This document shows positions 24,895 to 35,803 of a DNA stretch of 64,000 nucleotides, piece by piece. This stretch comes from Bacillus sp. WMMC1349. Lineage in GTDB: Bacteria > Bacillota > Bacilli > Bacillales > Bacillaceae. The stretch's first letter is position 1; each line of letters begins with the position of its first letter. Where the stretch lies: contig NZ_JABJUQ010000007.1 in NCBI RefSeq assembly GCF_013155385.1, positions 1,098,001-1,162,000 of the forward strand, read 5' to 3'. The notes below the pieces were generated by a model. The model was given only the letters and a program-made list of their open reading frames with translations, was not told the origin of the DNA and searched no databases. Position numbers and translations under genes: made by a program.

Positions 24895-27800
24895 AAACGA
24901 TAGCATAAAAAGCATTTTAGTGATCGGTTCAGGACCAATCATGATCGGGCAGGCTGCAGAATTTGACTATTCAGGAACTCAAGGGTGTATGGCTTTAAAA
25001 AGTGAAGGTTATCGAATCATTCTTGTCAACAATAATCCGGCAACCATTATGACAGATGAATCATTTGCAGATGAGATTTATTTTGAACCGCTGACAGTTG
25101 AAAGCCTTACCCGAATTATTAAGCGAGAAAAACCTGATGGATTACTTGCTAATTTGGGCGGGCAAACGGCACTAAACTTAGCTGTAGCACTTGAAAAAGC
25201 CGGTATCTTAAAAAAATATCAAGTGAAGTTGTTGGGGACTTCAATAGAAACAATTGAGAAAGGCGAGGATAGAGAAAAATTTAGGGCACTTATGAAAGAA
25301 TTGAATGAACCAGTACCTGATTCAGTCATCGTTGATAATGCAAAAGATGCACTCGATTTTGCACATTCCATCGGTTTTCCGATTATTGTTCGCCCTGCTT
25401 ATACACTAGGAGGAAAAGGGGGCGGAATTGCTAAAACAAAACAAGAATTGCTGCCATTAATTGAGAGTGCTCTTCTTGCAAGCCCGATACAACAAAGTCT
25501 TGTCGAAAAAAGCATTGCTGGTTTTAAAGAAATTGAATATGAGGTGATGCGTGACAAAAAAAATAATTGTATCACGGTTTGCAATATGGAAAACATTGAT
25601 CCTGTCGGAATTCATACTGGGGATTCGATTGTTGTTGCCCCTTCTCAAACGTTAACAGATAACGAGTATCAAATGCTGAGGACTGCAAGTTTGAAGATTA
25701 TTTCTGCGCTTGAGGTGATCGGCGGTTGTAATATTCAATTTGCACTTGATCCAGACAGTAAAAAATACTATGTCATTGAAGTGAATCCAAGGGTAAGCCG
25801 TTCTTCAGCTCTTGCTTCAAAGGCAACTGGTTACCCAATCGCGAAAATGGCTGCCAAACTTGCTGTCGGCTTTACACTTGACCAATTAAAAAACCCGTTA
25901 ACTGATTCGACATTTGCATGTTTTGAGCCAGCACTTGACTATGTTGTTGTCAAGTTTCCGCGCTGGCCGTTTGATAAATTTAAACATGCTGACCGTAAGC
26001 TTGGTACAAAAATGAAAGCAACCGGAGAGGTTATGGCCATTGATCGGAATCTGGAAGCCGCTTTACAAAAAGCAGTTGCATCCCTTGAATTAAAAACGCA
26101 CGGGATCCATTTAACAGAACTCAAAAATATTGCGTTAGATAAATTGTGCGATTTACTGGATGAGCCTGATGATCGGCGTTTTTTTGTCATCATGGAACTG
26201 TTAAACAGAGGAATTTCAATCGAATATCTCCATGCAAACACAAATGTTGATCGATATTTTTTGCATATATTTCAAAATTTGATTCAGCTTGAACATCAAT
26301 TGCTTCAACAGGAGGGGGTACTCACCACAACTCTTGTGAAATCAGCAAAAGAAAAAGGCTTTACAGATTTTACAATTGCTTCGCTTACCGGTCGAACAGA
26401 AGAAGAGGTGAGGACTTTTCGTAAACAAAAAGGAATAACAGCTTCTTTTAAAATTGTTGATACATGTGCTGCAGAGTTTGCGGCAAAAACAAACTATTTT
26501 TATTCGACTTATGCTGGGGGAAGCGATGCGAATTTTCTGCATAAAACGAAGAAACGAGCTTTAATTATTGGTTCCGGACCAATTCGGATTGGTCAGGGGG
26601 TAGAATTCGACTATAGTGCTGTTCATAGTGTAATGACCCTAAAAAAACTCGGGTATGAGACGATTATGTTAAATAATAATCCAGAAACGGTTAGCACGGA
26701 TTACGAGATGGCGGACCGTTTGTATTTTGAACCGATCACACTTGAACATATTCTAAATGTCGCTGAAGCAGAAGATATTGATTTTGCAATTGTCCAATTC
26801 GGCGGTCAATCTGCTATTAATGTTGCAGAAGCGCTTGAAAATGCAGGGATCGTCCTCTTAGGAACAACATCGAAAATTCTGGATATCCTTGAAGATCGTG
26901 ACCAGTTTTATCAATTTCTTGATGACCTCAGCCTTTCTCACACGAAAGGAGAAACAGTGACATCCAAAACAGAAGCGTTCAAAATAGCAAAGAATATTGG
27001 CTTTCCCGTACTGATTAGACCATCTTATGTCATTGGTGGAATGGGCATGATCACCGTTCATTCAGAACAGGAGCTTTCAGCATGCTTGGCTGAAATGTCT
27101 TATCCTGTCCTAATTGACCAATATATAGATGGTAAAGAATTTGAAATCGATCTGCTTAGTGATGGCGAGCATATTTATATTCCAACATTTATCGAACATA
27201 TTGAAAAAGCAGGGATTCATTCAGGTGACAGCTACGCAATTGTTCCGGGACCTACCATTACCGCTGAACTGAAACGGTCTTGCCTAAATGCGGCTGAAAA
27301 AATGGTCCGCAACCTTGATTTTAAAGGTATCATGAATATTCAATTTATTGTTTATCAACATCAACTATTCATCCTTGAAGTCAATCCAAGAGCAAGTCGT
27401 ACCGTTCCGGTTGTAAGCAAAGTGATGGGGGTGCCAATGATTGAGCTAGCAACAAAACTTTTAGCTGGTTTTCCTTTAAAAGAGCTTAACCCGGTGCAGC
27501 GAAATCATCATGGAGTGGCTATTAAATTCCCGGTTTTTTCGACGCACGCTCTTCCAGATGTTGATTTAAAACTAGGACCACAAATGAAATCAACAGGTGA
27601 AGGAATGTATGTAGCGTACCATTATAAAAGTGCACTGAAAAAGGTTTTTGCTGATATTTGGAAAATGAAAGGCTCAATTTTTCTTCAACCATTAGACTGT
27701 GAATTAAAAACACTTGCCGAAAAAACTGGTTTTACTGTGGAAACAGATCATTTTACAGACTGGATCAAACGGACAGACAAAATTCTTCACATCAATTTAA

Positions 27801-27970
27801 CCGATTCTCAAGAAGCGAAACAGCAACGGATTGAAGCGATCATGCACGGTTTGTCAGTCATCACTGAAAAAGAGACAGCCCAAGCTTTTTTTGCCAGTGA
27901 ATTAGGTGTAACAGAGCCTATTTCGCTTCATGATTTATACCAAAAGGAAGTGAACATATGTCAGTTATAA
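24887..27970 (+). CDS. carB: Carbamoyl-phosphate synthase large subunit, arginine-specific
   Basis: The 1,027-residue enzyme makes carbamoyl phosphate from bicarbonate, ATP and ammonia. Two homologous ATP-grasp halves are clear: the first begins [20 protein letters not shown] and the second, at about 555, [20 protein letters not shown]. Each is followed by a carbamate/ATP-binding [12 protein letters not shown] or [11 protein letters not shown] segment. A C-terminal MGS-like domain is short. ATG 24887 overlaps the carA stop and has AGAGGAGA upstream; a TTG two codons earlier is less likely. Confidence 0.95.
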   Translation: MSKNDSIKSILVIGSGPIMIGQAAEFDYSGTQGCMALKSEGYRIILVNNNPATIMTDESFADEIYFEPLTVESLTRIIKREKPDGLLANLGGQTALNLAVALEKAGILKKYQVKLLGTSIETIEKGEDREKFRALMKELNEPVPDSVIVDNAKDALDFAHSIGFPIIVRPAYTLGGKGGGIAKTKQELLPLIESALLASPIQQSLVEKSIAGFKEIEYEVMRDKKNNCITVCNMENIDPVGIHTGDSIVVAPSQTLTDNEYQMLRTASLKIISALEVIGGCNIQFALDPDSKKYYVIEVNPRVSRSSALASKATGYPIAKMAAKLAVGFTLDQLKNPLTDSTFACFEPALDYVVVKFPRWPFDKFKHADRKLGTKMKATGEVMAIDRNLEAALQKAVASLELKTHGIHLTELKNIALDKLCDLLDEPDDRRFFVIMELLNRGISIEYLHANTNVDRYFLHIFQNLIQLEHQLLQQEGVLTTTLVKSAKEKGFTDFTIASLTGRTEEEVRTFRKQKGITASFKIVDTCAAEFAAKTNYFYSTYAGGSDANFLHKTKKRALIIGSGPIRIGQGVEFDYSAVHSVMTLKKLGYETIMLNNNPETVSTDYEMADRLYFEPITLEHILNVAEAEDIDFAIVQFGGQSAINVAEALENAGIVLLGTTSKILDILEDRDQFYQFLDDLSLSHTKGETVTSKTEAFKIAKNIGFPVLIRPSYVIGGMGMITVHSEQELSACLAEMSYPVLIDQYIDGKEFEIDLLSDGEHIYIPTFIEHIEKAGIHSGDSYAIVPGPTITAELKRSCLNAAEKMVRNLDFKGIMNIQFIVYQHQLFILEVNPRASRTVPVVSKVMGVPMIELATKLLAGFPLKELNPVQRNHHGVAIKFPVFSTHALPDVDLKLGPQMKSTGEGMYVAYHYKSALKKVFADIWKMKGSIFLQPLDCELKTLAEKTGFTVETDHFTDWIKRTDKILHINLTDSQEAKQQRIEAIMHGLSVITEKETAQAFFASELGVTEPISLHDLYQKEVNICQL

Positions 27971-28893
27971 AAAATGTCCATTTAAAAGGTAAAGATTTTT
28001 TAAGTTTAAAAGATTTTATGAAAGAGGAGCTTCTTTATTTGCTTCAGGAAGCAGCTGTTATGAAACAAAACAAGATCCATCCTATCTTAACAGGGAAAAC
28101 ATTGGCCATGATCTTTGAAAAGTCTTCAACAAGAACTCGTATTTCGTTTGAAGCAGGGATGTCCCAGCTTGGCGGTCATGCATTATTTTTAAGCAGTCAA
28201 GATATGCAGCTTGCCAGAGGGGAAACACTTGCCGATACGGCAAAAGTGCTTTCGGGTTATGTTGATGCCATTATGATTCGTACCTTTGAACATGAGAAAG
28301 TCGAAACGCTGGCAAAATATGCGGATATTCCGGTTATCAATGGTTTAACTGACCTTTTCCACCCATGTCAGGCACTTAGTGATCTTTTCACCATTCAAGA
28401 AATAAAGGGCAGTTTAAAAGGAATAAAAGTTGTTTATGTAGGTGATGGGAACAATGTAGCACACTCGCTGTTAATCGCTTGTGCGAAGGTAGGTTGTAAG
28501 ATGATTGTAGCTGCACCTGAAGGATATGAACCTGACCAAGAAGTTGTTAAAATGGCAAATGCCTATGCTGATCAATCGGGCGCAGTGATTGAGGTCACAA
28601 ATGACCCTGTTTCTGCCGTGAGAAACGCTGATGTCATCTATTCTGACGTTTTTACAAGTATGGGGCAGGAAGCGGAGGCAAGCGAGCGGTTGAATATCTT
28701 TTCACCATATCAAGTAAATGAAACGCTCGTTTCTTATGCCAAACCAGACTACTTATTTTTGCATTGTCTTCCAGCTCACAGGAATGAAGAGGTAACAACA
28801 GAGATTATCGACGGTCCGAATTCTGCTGTATTTCAGCAGGCTGAAAATCGTCTTCATGTCCAAAAAGCATTGTTAAAAGCGTTATTGATATAA
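27958..28893 (+). CDS. argF: Ornithine carbamoyltransferase
   Basis: ArgF joins carbamoyl phosphate to ornithine to give citrulline. The 311-residue protein has the carbamoyl-phosphate loop [10 protein letters not shown] (about 57-66), HPCQALSDL, the ornithine-contact DVFTSMGQE and the catalytic HCLPAHR (about 265-271). It overlaps the carB stop by 13 bases and closes the operon; argGH are not here. Confidence 0.95.
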   Translation: MSVIKNVHLKGKDFLSLKDFMKEELLYLLQEAAVMKQNKIHPILTGKTLAMIFEKSSTRTRISFEAGMSQLGGHALFLSSQDMQLARGETLADTAKVLSGYVDAIMIRTFEHEKVETLAKYADIPVINGLTDLFHPCQALSDLFTIQEIKGSLKGIKVVYVGDGNNVAHSLLIACAKVGCKMIVAAPEGYEPDQEVVKMANAYADQSGAVIEVTNDPVSAVRNADVIYSDVFTSMGQEAEASERLNIFSPYQVNETLVSYAKPDYLFLHCLPAHRNEEVTTEIIDGPNSAVFQQAENRLHVQKALLKALLI

Positions 28894-28920
28894 AAAAACC
28901 TGCTGAAAGCAGGTTTTTTT
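28893..28920. terminator. Bidirectional terminator between argF and uppP
   Basis: AAAAAACCTGC (28893-28903) pairs with GCAGGTTTTTT (28909-28919) around a five-base loop. T-runs on both strands serve the two convergent genes. Confidence 0.88.
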
Positions 28921-29731
28921 AAGCAAATATGAAGACAGCACCACCAACAATGAAGCAGTAAACAGAAAAATAGATTAAATTGCCTTTCGCCATAATATTC
29001 ATAAACCAGCGTAATGAAAAATATGTTGCGGTAATTGAGGCGATGAAGGCAAATAAATAAGGTACGAATAGTTCAGATAAGTGTGGATCATGAAATATGT
29101 CATTGATACTTAAAATGGTTCCACCGAGACTGACTGGTATGTACAGTAAAAAAGAAAAACGTAATGCTGTTTCAGATTTAAGGCCGAGTGCCATAGCCGG
29201 TACGATCGTCGCTCCTGAACGACTGATCCCGGGAATGAGTGCAATCATTTGTGAAAGCCCAATGATCATTGCATCTTTTAACCGCATTTCACCATCGTGT
29301 TTTCGTCCGCGCAAATTACGAATCAAAAACAAAGCTAACCCGGTAATCAGCAGTGTGACAGCTGTTACACGGACACCATCTTTAAAAAAAGCCGATATCT
29401 CATCTTTTAATAAAACACCGATGACCCCAGCAGGAATCGTTGCAATTATTAAATAAATGATAAATCTGAAATCTGCTTTTCCTTTTGGATCTTTTGTCAC
29501 CGCATAAGACAAGCCGTTTTTTGTTAAGCGAATGATGTCTTTTTGATAAACAAGTAAAACAGCAATGAGAGAACCGGCATTTACCAGCAGTTCAAAGCTA
29601 AAGCCTTCTATTTCCAAGCCTAAAAAATGCTGAGCCAGCACTAAATGTCCGCTTGATGAGACAGGGATTGGTTCGGTTAATCCTTGAAGCAATCCCAGCA
29701 GGATGTACTTGATCAACATAAAAAAATCCAT
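28919..29731 (-). CDS. uppP: Undecaprenyl-diphosphatase (UppP/BacA family)
   Basis: The enzyme recycles undecaprenyl pyrophosphate in the membrane, and its level affects bacitracin tolerance. The 270-residue protein has about eight helices and both catalytic segments: [16 protein letters not shown] (about 14-29) and [10 protein letters not shown] (about 168-177). The ATG follows GGAGGAAAATAA. It is single-gene and convergent with argF. This gene is not between argF and yjzC in B. subtilis 168 as I recall it, so its placement is a local difference. Confidence 0.93.
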   Translation of the reverse strand: MDFFMLIKYILLGLLQGLTEPIPVSSSGHLVLAQHFLGLEIEGFSFELLVNAGSLIAVLLVYQKDIIRLTKNGLSYAVTKDPKGKADFRFIIYLIIATIPAGVIGVLLKDEISAFFKDGVRVTAVTLLITGLALFLIRNLRGRKHDGEMRLKDAMIIGLSQMIALIPGISRSGATIVPAMALGLKSETALRFSFLLYIPVSLGGTILSINDIFHDPHLSELFVPYLFAFIASITATYFSLRWFMNIMAKGNLIYFSVYCFIVGGAVFIFA

Positions 29732-29856
29732 TTATTTTCCTCCACTTCATACGACTTCTAACACCTACTGAAAAGACGGAACAAACAACGGATTTGTTTC
29801 AGTTCTCATGAAACTTTAATAAGCGGGGAATTCTAGAACAAAAGGGGTGAAATTAC

Positions 29857-30036
29857 ATGGGACAACAGCATCAATTCCGTCCAGGTCAAAAAGCGCCTAA
29901 TAAAGGGGTGTATGTAGAGATTGGTGAAACAGGGAGTATGGTAAAAAACCCACAGCAAATAAGATTGACTGCAGGTGAGTTTTTTCCAGAAACATCCAAT
30001 CATAACAGACTTTGGACATATAAAAGAAAACCATAG
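29857..30036 (+). CDS. yjzC: YjzC family small protein
   Basis: This 59-residue soluble protein is nearly identical in pattern to B. subtilis YjzC: FRPGQKAPNKGVYVEIGETG, then VKNPQQIRLTAGEFFPET and the C-terminal NHNRLWTYKRKP. The ATG follows AAGGGGTGA. Function is unknown. It is followed directly by a terminator shared with convergent yjzD. Confidence 0.9.
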   Translation: MGQQHQFRPGQKAPNKGVYVEIGETGSMVKNPQQIRLTAGEFFPETSNHNRLWTYKRKP

Positions 30037-30068
30037 AAAAAACCCTGTCTCTTCAAGAGCAGGGTTTT
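30037..30068. terminator. Bidirectional terminator between yjzC and yjzD
   Basis: AAAAAACCCTG (30037-30047) pairs with CAGGGTTTT (30060-30068); the loop can pair further through CTCTT/AAGAG. Confidence 0.8.
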
Positions 30069-30255
30069 AGTGTTGACTTTTTTCCTTGTTCATAGGCATA
30101 ATTTCTCCAAGAACAACAACCATCACAAAGATGACAACACTCATGATTGAGCTTTTGGTTAGATCCAACCCGGCATGACCGCCCATGGCTCCTACAATAT
30201 AAGTTGCCATACATGTTAAAAGGAAAGTCCAAAATAACCCTACGACAAATCGCAT
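30067..30255 (-). CDS. yjzD: YjzD, DUF2929 small membrane protein
   Basis: The 62-residue protein has two transmembrane segments (about 3-23 and 35-54) joined by a short loop, and a charged C-terminus (MNKEKSQH). It matches the position and features of B. subtilis YjzD. Function is unknown. The ATG follows CGAGGTGG. Its stop lies within the 3' arm of the shared terminator. Confidence 0.85.
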   Translation of the reverse strand: MRFVVGLFWTFLLTCMATYIVGAMGGHAGLDLTKSSIMSVVIFVMVVVLGEIMPMNKEKSQH

Positions 30256-30471
30256 GTTTCCACCTCGTTCTTTTCATTCAATTCTAAAATTAATCATAAC
30301 ACACATAAATTAAACGATAAAGGGCGTTTTCGTGAACAAAAAGAAGGAATAACCGGAATAGACGGTTGATATTGTCTTTTCATCATAAGACTGGGACTTT
30401 TCCTTATTCGTTTACTCTGTTTTCAACATAAAATAATGTACAGATTACGGCAGGAAGGAGGCAGGCAAGTG

Positions 30472-31206
30472 ATGAAGATAACCGAACGTTTTTTTAAAAT
30501 CGATTCAGAATGGAATGTCATTCACCTTCCATATCAGCCAAATGGTTTTGTAGTCTTTATTTTCGGTGATCGAAATCATTTTGTTGGTGAAGATTCAAGC
30601 TTTTGGCTCCAGCATTATGACAGAAAACGACTTTTAGCCTGTTTAAAACACGAAGGCTATACTGTCGTGAACAGCAACTTGTTTGGGAGGCATTGGGGTT
30701 CTGAACAAGCGGTTGAATACGCTAAACAGCTGATCCAATATGTCTTCAGACAAGAAATTTTAAATGAAAAAATTCATCTATTGGCAGAAGGGATAGGTGC
30801 ACTTGTAGCCGACGAACTCCTTCGTTTGATTCCGGATCAGATCCGTTCAGCTGCCTTGCTCAATCCTTGCCTAGATCTTCAAGCGCATCACCTTAACGAA
30901 AAAGAAAGTAAATTTTTTTATAAACAATTTATGAAAGAGATTTCGGAAAGCTATGGTATTTCTGAACGAGAAGCTGCTCATTATCCATTTAAAACTATTT
31001 TACCATATCATAATCTTGTACCTGTTTATATTTGGCAAAAAATGAGTGGTTCACCATATCCCTACACGAGACATGCGAAACCATTTCAAGAACATCAGCT
31101 TAGAGGGAAGTATCAAGTAGAAATAACGCTGCATTTGTTTGATCAGTCAGATCGCATTTCTTCAGCAATCATTGATTTTTTCAAAACGCATGAAAAAGTA
31201 TTATAG
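30472..31206 (+). CDS. yjaU: YjaU, alpha/beta-hydrolase-like protein
   Basis: This 244-residue protein resembles an alpha/beta hydrolase: a beta-strand core ([12 protein letters not shown]), a helix with [14 protein letters not shown], and a nucleophile-elbow position reading LLAEGIGAL, which lacks the usual Ser. It may therefore be catalytically degenerate, but I cannot confirm the alignment. The start at ATG 30472 follows GGAAGGAGG; a GTG at 30469 is also possible. It is followed by yjaV, as in B. subtilis. Confidence 0.78.
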   Translation: MKITERFFKIDSEWNVIHLPYQPNGFVVFIFGDRNHFVGEDSSFWLQHYDRKRLLACLKHEGYTVVNSNLFGRHWGSEQAVEYAKQLIQYVFRQEILNEKIHLLAEGIGALVADELLRLIPDQIRSAALLNPCLDLQAHHLNEKESKFFYKQFMKEISESYGISEREAAHYPFKTILPYHNLVPVYIWQKMSGSPYPYTRHAKPFQEHQLRGKYQVEITLHLFDQSDRISSAIIDFFKTHEKVL

Positions 31207-31220
31207 AGAATAGAATAATA

Positions 31221-31250
31221 GCAGCCCATTTTTCATGCGGGCTGCTTTAT
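31221..31250 (+). terminator. Hairpin between yjaU and yjaV
   Basis: GCAGCCC (31221-31227) pairs with GGGCTGC (31239-31245). Only TTTAT follows, so read-through into yjaV is likely. Confidence 0.5.
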
Positions 31251-31283
31251 ACTGAAAAGCTAAGATGGAAAGGTGGTCTCGGA

Positions 31284-31841
31284 ATGGAATCCGTACTTGT
31301 CTATGGAGCAGATGAATTTTTCGGCCTTTCATTTTGTGAACATCTAATGGAAGAAGATGTGAACGTTGATGTCGTTCTGGCACAAACAAACGATGAAACA
31401 AAACAGCTTTTTCTAGATGAACGTTTAATGTGGCTAGCGAGAAATGAAAAATTTCGTTTAGTCGAACAACATGATATAACGGATTATGATCAGGTGTTTA
31501 TTCAATATACAGGTGCTGTTCCGGCAAAATTCCAACAGCCAATCGTGCTATTCATATATGAAAATCAACTGATAAACGAAGAGATAAAGGAATGCGCTGA
31601 ACAAATTCAATCGATTGTGCTGCCGAAGATGTACGGTCCATGGGATGTGACAGAAATTGATAAAAAAACCTTGGCAGACCATTTTTTTGTAGATGATGTA
31701 GCAGAACAACTCGCCAACTTTAGGCGTCGAAAAAATTTATCTTCAATTGAATTTGAAAAAATAACGACAGAACAAGAAGCTTTTGCTAAAATTGAGGAAT
31801 GGAAAAAACAAATTTCTACAATTTTCGACAAAATGAACTGA
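31284..31841 (+). CDS. yjaV: YjaV, unknown function
   Basis: This 185-residue protein sits in the YjaV position before med. It begins SVLVYGADEFFGLSFCEHLMEE, which looks like a degenerate Rossmann dinucleotide-fold strand-turn-helix of an NAD-dependent epimerase-like protein. Later segments (VLPKMYGPWDVTE) fit this fold, but the protein is shorter than those enzymes. Function is unknown. The ATG follows AAAGGTGGT. Confidence 0.8.
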   Translation: MESVLVYGADEFFGLSFCEHLMEEDVNVDVVLAQTNDETKQLFLDERLMWLARNEKFRLVEQHDITDYDQVFIQYTGAVPAKFQQPIVLFIYENQLINEEIKECAEQIQSIVLPKMYGPWDVTEIDKKTLADHFFVDDVAEQLANFRRRKNLSSIEFEKITTEQEAFAKIEEWKKQISTIFDKMN

Positions 31842-31919
31842 AGAACCTTTTCATTCATGCCCTTGTGGGGCTACAATAAAGGTATAGGTGTTTTTGTGTT
31901 AAAAGGGAGTTGACAACAT

Positions 31920-32873
31920 ATGGTGTACAGGCTCATCATGATCTTTTTGCTTGTTTTTGTCTTAGGTGCATGTGAACATGCGCCACTCAAAGGTAAAATC
32001 GAAAAGGTCGGGATGCTTGTCCCTGATACAATAAGTGATCAAGTATGGGGAACGATAGGGTATAAAGGGTTATTGCGAATTCAGTCTAGCTTTAATACTG
32101 ATGTTTATTATAAAGAGAGGATCGATAATGAAGCAGCCATTAAAATGGCTGTAAAAGACTTTGATAAAAAAAAGGTCAACTTAATTTTTGGACATGGTAG
32201 CGAATATGAAAAAGTTTTCAATGAAATTAGTAAGCAATATCCTGACATTCATTTTGTTTTAGTGAATGGCAGGGCTGACCATGACAATGTGACAAGCATA
32301 GACTTTAATGGAAGAGCCATGGGGTTTTTTGGCGGTATGACGGCAGCTCAAAAATCTCATTCAAAAAAAATTGGTGTCCTTGCCACACATAGATGGCAAT
32401 CTGAAATCAAAGGGTTTATTGAAGGTGCAAAATATGTAGATCCGAACATTGAAGTTGTGACATTATATGTCGGTCAATGGGATAATTCAGAAAAAGCGAT
32501 GAAACTGTATGAAAAAATGAAAAAAGCCGGTGTAGATGTTGTATATCCGGCTGGAGATCGGTATAATGTCCCTGTTATTGAACAAATCAAAAAAGACGGA
32601 CTTTTTGCGATCGGTTACATAAGCGACCAATCTGATTTGGGAAATAACATCGTTTTAACAAGTACCGTTCAGCATGTTGATGAAGCTTATGAGCTCATCG
32701 CCAGCAAATTTGCTCAAGGAACTTTAACAGGAGGACGGCAAAAGTTTGATTTTCGGGATGGCGTCATTGAAATTGGAAGATTTAGCCCGCTAATCAATCA
32801 GTCGTTTCGCGAAAAAGTGAGCGGGCTTATTGAGGATTACAAAAAGACGGGAAAACTACCAAACAAAACATGA
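31920..32873 (+). CDS. med: Med, BMP-family lipoprotein and positive regulator of comK
   Basis: Med is a membrane-anchored protein known in B. subtilis to raise comK expression. The 317-residue protein has a lipoprotein signal peptide (IMIFLLVFVLGAC, Cys18) and a periplasmic-binding-type domain of the BMP/PnrA family: KVGMLVPDTISDQVWGTIGYKG, GHGSEYEKVF and VYPAGDRYNVPV. This suggests it binds a nucleoside-like ligand; that is inference. The stop overlaps the ribosome binding site of comZ, so the two are coupled. Confidence 0.93.
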   Translation: MVYRLIMIFLLVFVLGACEHAPLKGKIEKVGMLVPDTISDQVWGTIGYKGLLRIQSSFNTDVYYKERIDNEAAIKMAVKDFDKKKVNLIFGHGSEYEKVFNEISKQYPDIHFVLVNGRADHDNVTSIDFNGRAMGFFGGMTAAQKSHSKKIGVLATHRWQSEIKGFIEGAKYVDPNIEVVTLYVGQWDNSEKAMKLYEKMKKAGVDVVYPAGDRYNVPVIEQIKKDGLFAIGYISDQSDLGNNIVLTSTVQHVDEAYELIASKFAQGTLTGGRQKFDFRDGVIEIGRFSPLINQSFREKVSGLIEDYKKTGKLPNKT

Positions 32874-32883
32874 GGTGATCGAT

Positions 32884-33069
32884 ATGCAGCACGAAAAATC
32901 GATGGAATTTTTACAAATTGCAATGAAATATGTTCCAGAAGCAAAGGAAGAAATGGAAAAAGCGGGGGTTGATCTTTCCCCTGAAATGCTTCAGCCGTTT
33001 ATGACATTGTTTACAAAAGTGATGGCAGAAGCGTATGAATTAGGTAAAGCAGACGCACAGCAAGCTTAG
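32884..33069 (+). CDS. comZ: ComZ, regulator of competence (comG operon)
   Basis: This 61-residue helical acidic protein matches ComZ: EKSMEFLQIAMKYVPEAKEEMEKAGVDLSPE, then MTLFTKVMAEAYELGKADA. In B. subtilis ComZ represses comG and is co-transcribed with med. ATG 32884 follows AGGTGATC; the frame is open upstream within med but lacks a site. Confidence 0.92.
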   Translation: MQHEKSMEFLQIAMKYVPEAKEEMEKAGVDLSPEMLQPFMTLFTKVMAEAYELGKADAQQA

Positions 33070-33079
33070 GAGAATGCCG

Positions 33080-33110
33080 AAAGCCACTTCCATGTAAAAG
33101 TGGCTTTTTA
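33080..33110. terminator. Terminator between comZ and yjzB
   Basis: AAAGCCACTT (33080-33089) pairs with AAGTGGCTTT (33098-33107); three more T follow. It abuts the stop of convergent yjzB. Confidence 0.75.
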
Positions 33111-33344
33111 CTTGAAAAACTTATCTTTCAAACTACCTACCATTGAGCCGATTTCTTTAAAAGTAGGTGTAAGTTTATCAATTGAGTCCATAATTTCCCC
33201 AAGCTGGTTCATAATATGGGTATAATCGGCTTCTGTTTCGGATTCCGATTCCGATTCTTTTTCAAAGTCTTTATCAGATTGATCTTCTTGACTTGCTGAA
33301 TGGGCGCCAAACATCATTTTCGAAAAAAAGTCTTCTTCTGCCAC
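33108..33344 (-). CDS. yjzB: YjzB, small acidic protein
   Basis: The 78-residue protein has an N-terminal EEDFFSKMMFG motif, a highly acidic low-complexity centre with repeated Ser-Glu pairs (about 30-40), and an amphipathic C-terminal helix (MNQLGEIMDSIDKLTPTFKEIGSMVGSL). Position between comZ and fabHA matches B. subtilis yjzB. Function is unknown. The start is backed by GGGGGG upstream. It is divergent from fabHA. Confidence 0.8.
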   Translation of the reverse strand: MAEEDFFSKMMFGAHSASQEDQSDKDFEKESESESETEADYTHIMNQLGEIMDSIDKLTPTFKEIGSMVGSLKDKFFK

Positions 33345-33419
33345 CCGTTATAACCCCCCTTTCTTGTTTTTATAGTTTTACTATATGAACAGTTCGATCT
33401 ACTAGATTAGACGAATATA

Positions 33420-33464
33420 TTGCCAACCAAAAAAAAATAAGGTAGGATTAGTACCAGATACTAA
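33420..33464 (+). promoter_or_regulatory. FapR-controlled promoter of fabHA-fabF
   Basis: TTGCCA (33420-33425) and TAGGAT (33443-33448) are 17 bases apart. The FapR operator TTAGTACCAGATACTAA (33448-33464) begins at the -10 and covers the transcription start. It differs from the published consensus TTAGTACCTGATACTAA by one central base. FapR is released by malonyl-CoA. Confidence 0.88.
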
Positions 33465-33516
33465 TAATTACTCACAACATAAGTTGGGGAAAATCATAAA
33501 TAAAGGAGTCTTTCCG

Positions 33517-34455
33517 ATGAAAGCTGGAATTATTGGAATTGGTCGGTATATTCCTGAAAAAGTACTGACAAATTTTGATTTAGAAAAAATGGTTGAAACT
33601 TCTGATGAATGGATTCGTACAAGAACAGGAATAGAAGAAAGAAGAATTGCCGCTGAAGAAGAGATGACATCTGATATGGCAGTTACTGCTGCAAAAAAAG
33701 CGCTTGAAGATGCAAATATTGAGGCCAGTGATCTTGATATGATCCTTGTCGCAACGGTAACACCTGATCAAGCCTTTCCGACTGTATCTTGTATGATTCA
33801 AGAAAAGCTAGGCGCATTTAATGCCTGTGCAATGGATCTTAGCGCAGCTTGCGCGGGTTTCATGTACGGACTAGTGACGGGAAAACAATTTGTTGAAGCA
33901 GGTACATATCAACATGTACTTGTCATTGGAGTCGAAAAACTTTCAAGCATAACAGATTGGGATGACCGCAACACAGCTGTTCTCTTCGGAGATGGTGCCG
34001 GTGCGGCTGTTGTCGGTCCTGTCAGTGATGACAAAGGGATTTTGTCCTTTGAACTTGGTGCTGATGGCAGAGGTGGAAAACACTTGTACTTGAATGAAAA
34101 AGATCATACAATCATGAATGGCAGAGAGGTGTTCAAATTTGCCGTCCGCCAAATGGGAGAATCCTCTGTCAATGTGATTGAAAAAGCTGGCTTAACAAAA
34201 GAAGATGTTGACTTTTTAGTGCCGCACCAAGCAAATATTCGGATTATGGAAGCGGCTCGTGAACGTTTGGAACTGCCAGTTGAAAAAATGTCTAAAACGG
34301 TGCACAAATATGGAAATACATCATCCGCATCCATTCCGATTTCTCTTGTTGAAGAAATTGAAGCAGGCAAAATAAAAGATGGTGATGTCATTGTAATGGT
34401 CGGTTTCGGCGGTGGGCTAACATGGGGAGCCATTGCTATTCGCTGGGGTCGCTAG
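33517..34455 (+). CDS. fabHA: Beta-ketoacyl-ACP synthase III (FabHA)
   Basis: FabH condenses branched-chain or acetyl-CoA primers with malonyl-ACP to start fatty-acid synthesis. The 312-residue protein has the Cys112-His237-Asn267 triad ([21 protein letters not shown]). Length equals B. subtilis FabHA, the main of two FabH enzymes. ATG 33517 follows AAAGGAG; the frame extends upstream to 33484 through the leader but that part is not homologous. First gene of a two-gene operon. Confidence 0.95.
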   Translation: MKAGIIGIGRYIPEKVLTNFDLEKMVETSDEWIRTRTGIEERRIAAEEEMTSDMAVTAAKKALEDANIEASDLDMILVATVTPDQAFPTVSCMIQEKLGAFNACAMDLSAACAGFMYGLVTGKQFVEAGTYQHVLVIGVEKLSSITDWDDRNTAVLFGDGAGAAVVGPVSDDKGILSFELGADGRGGKHLYLNEKDHTIMNGREVFKFAVRQMGESSVNVIEKAGLTKEDVDFLVPHQANIRIMEAARERLELPVEKMSKTVHKYGNTSSASIPISLVEEIEAGKIKDGDVIVMVGFGGGLTWGAIAIRWGR

Positions 34456-34477
34456 AAAGAAAGGTGAGGTGCAACTT

Positions 34478-35719
34478 ATGAAGAATAGTAAAAGAGTAGT
34501 CATTACCGGATTAGGTGCTTTATCACCACTCGGTAATGATGTCAAAACAAGCTGGAATAATGTAATTAACGGAGTTTCCGGTATTGGTCCAATTACAAGG
34601 GTTGATGCGGAAGAATATCCTGCAAAAGTAGCTGCAGAACTGCAAAACTTTAATATAGAAGATTACATTGACAAAAAAGACGCAAGAAAAATGGACCGAT
34701 TTACCCAATATGCTGTTGTCGCCTCAAAAATGGCTGTAGATAATGCAAAATTGGAAATTAACGATCAAAACGCAAACAGAATCGGTGTTTGGGTCGGTTC
34801 TGGTATAGGCGGCCTTGAAACACTTGAACAACAGTTTGAAATCTTTTTAACAAAAGGACCGCGCCGGGTTAGTCCATTTTTTGTGCCGATGATGATTCCC
34901 GATATGGCGACAGGGCAAATCTCAATTGCACTTGGTGCAAAAGGTGTCAATTCATGTACGGTTACTGCCTGTGCAACAGGGACAAACTCAATTGGTGATG
35001 CCTTTAAAGTCATTCAGCGTGGAGACGCAGATGTGATGATCACTGGGGGAACAGAAGCACCATTGACAAGAATGTCATTTGCCGGCTTCTCCGCTAACAA
35101 AGCGCTCTCTACAAATCCTGATCCGAAAACGGCAAGCCGTCCATTTGATAAAAACCGTGATGGATTTGTGATGGGTGAAGGCGCAGGAATCGTCGTCCTT
35201 GAAGAGCTTGAACATGCATTAAACCGCGGTGCCACTATTTATGCGGAAGTTGTCGGTTATGGTTCAACCGGTGATGCTTATCATATCACGGCACCAGCAC
35301 CAAATGGTGAAGGTGGTGTCAGAGCGATGAAAGAAGCGCTGAAAGATGCCGGGCTCAATCCTGAGGCGATTGATTATATTAATGCGCATGGAACGAGTAC
35401 ACCGTACAATGATAAATTTGAAACGATGGCCATTAAAGAAGTGTTTGGAGAGTATGCATACAAACTTGCCGTCAGTTCAACAAAATCAATGACAGGTCAT
35501 TTGCTCGGTGCTGCCGGGGGAATTGAAGCGATCTTCTCAGTTCTTGCCATTAAGGAAGGAATCATTCCTCCGACCATCAATCTTGAAACACCTGATGAAG
35601 ACTGTGACTTGGATTATGTTCCAGATAAAGCTCGCCATCAAGATGTAAATGTTGTACTTAGCAACTCACTTGGATTTGGCGGACATAATGCAACACTCAT
35701 TTTTAAAAAATATTCATAA
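34478..35719 (+). CDS. fabF: Beta-ketoacyl-ACP synthase II (FabF)
   Basis: FabF elongates acyl-ACP by condensation with malonyl-ACP and is the target of cerulenin. The 413-residue protein carries the active Cys165 in TACATGTNS and the two His in NAHGTSTP and [10 protein letters not shown]. It begins [18 protein letters not shown] 34478 follows GGTGAGGTGC, 23 bases after fabHA. Confidence 0.95.
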   Translation: MKNSKRVVITGLGALSPLGNDVKTSWNNVINGVSGIGPITRVDAEEYPAKVAAELQNFNIEDYIDKKDARKMDRFTQYAVVASKMAVDNAKLEINDQNANRIGVWVGSGIGGLETLEQQFEIFLTKGPRRVSPFFVPMMIPDMATGQISIALGAKGVNSCTVTACATGTNSIGDAFKVIQRGDADVMITGGTEAPLTRMSFAGFSANKALSTNPDPKTASRPFDKNRDGFVMGEGAGIVVLEELEHALNRGATIYAEVVGYGSTGDAYHITAPAPNGEGGVRAMKEALKDAGLNPEAIDYINAHGTSTPYNDKFETMAIKEVFGEYAYKLAVSSTKSMTGHLLGAAGGIEAIFSVLAIKEGIIPPTINLETPDEDCDLDYVPDKARHQDVNVVLSNSLGFGGHNATLIFKKYS

Positions 35720-35730
35720 TAATCTCGGCG

Positions 35731-35766
35731 AAACGGTTACCAATTAGATGGTAGCCGTTTTTTTTA
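35731..35766 (+). terminator. Terminator after fabF
   Basis: AAACGGTTACCA (35731-35742) pairs with TGGTAGCCGTTT (35749-35760) with a small mismatch; a run of eight T closes it. Confidence 0.85.
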
Positions 35767-35803
35767 TGTTTGCATAACATACGGGTGAAAGGAGTGATCT
35801 TTG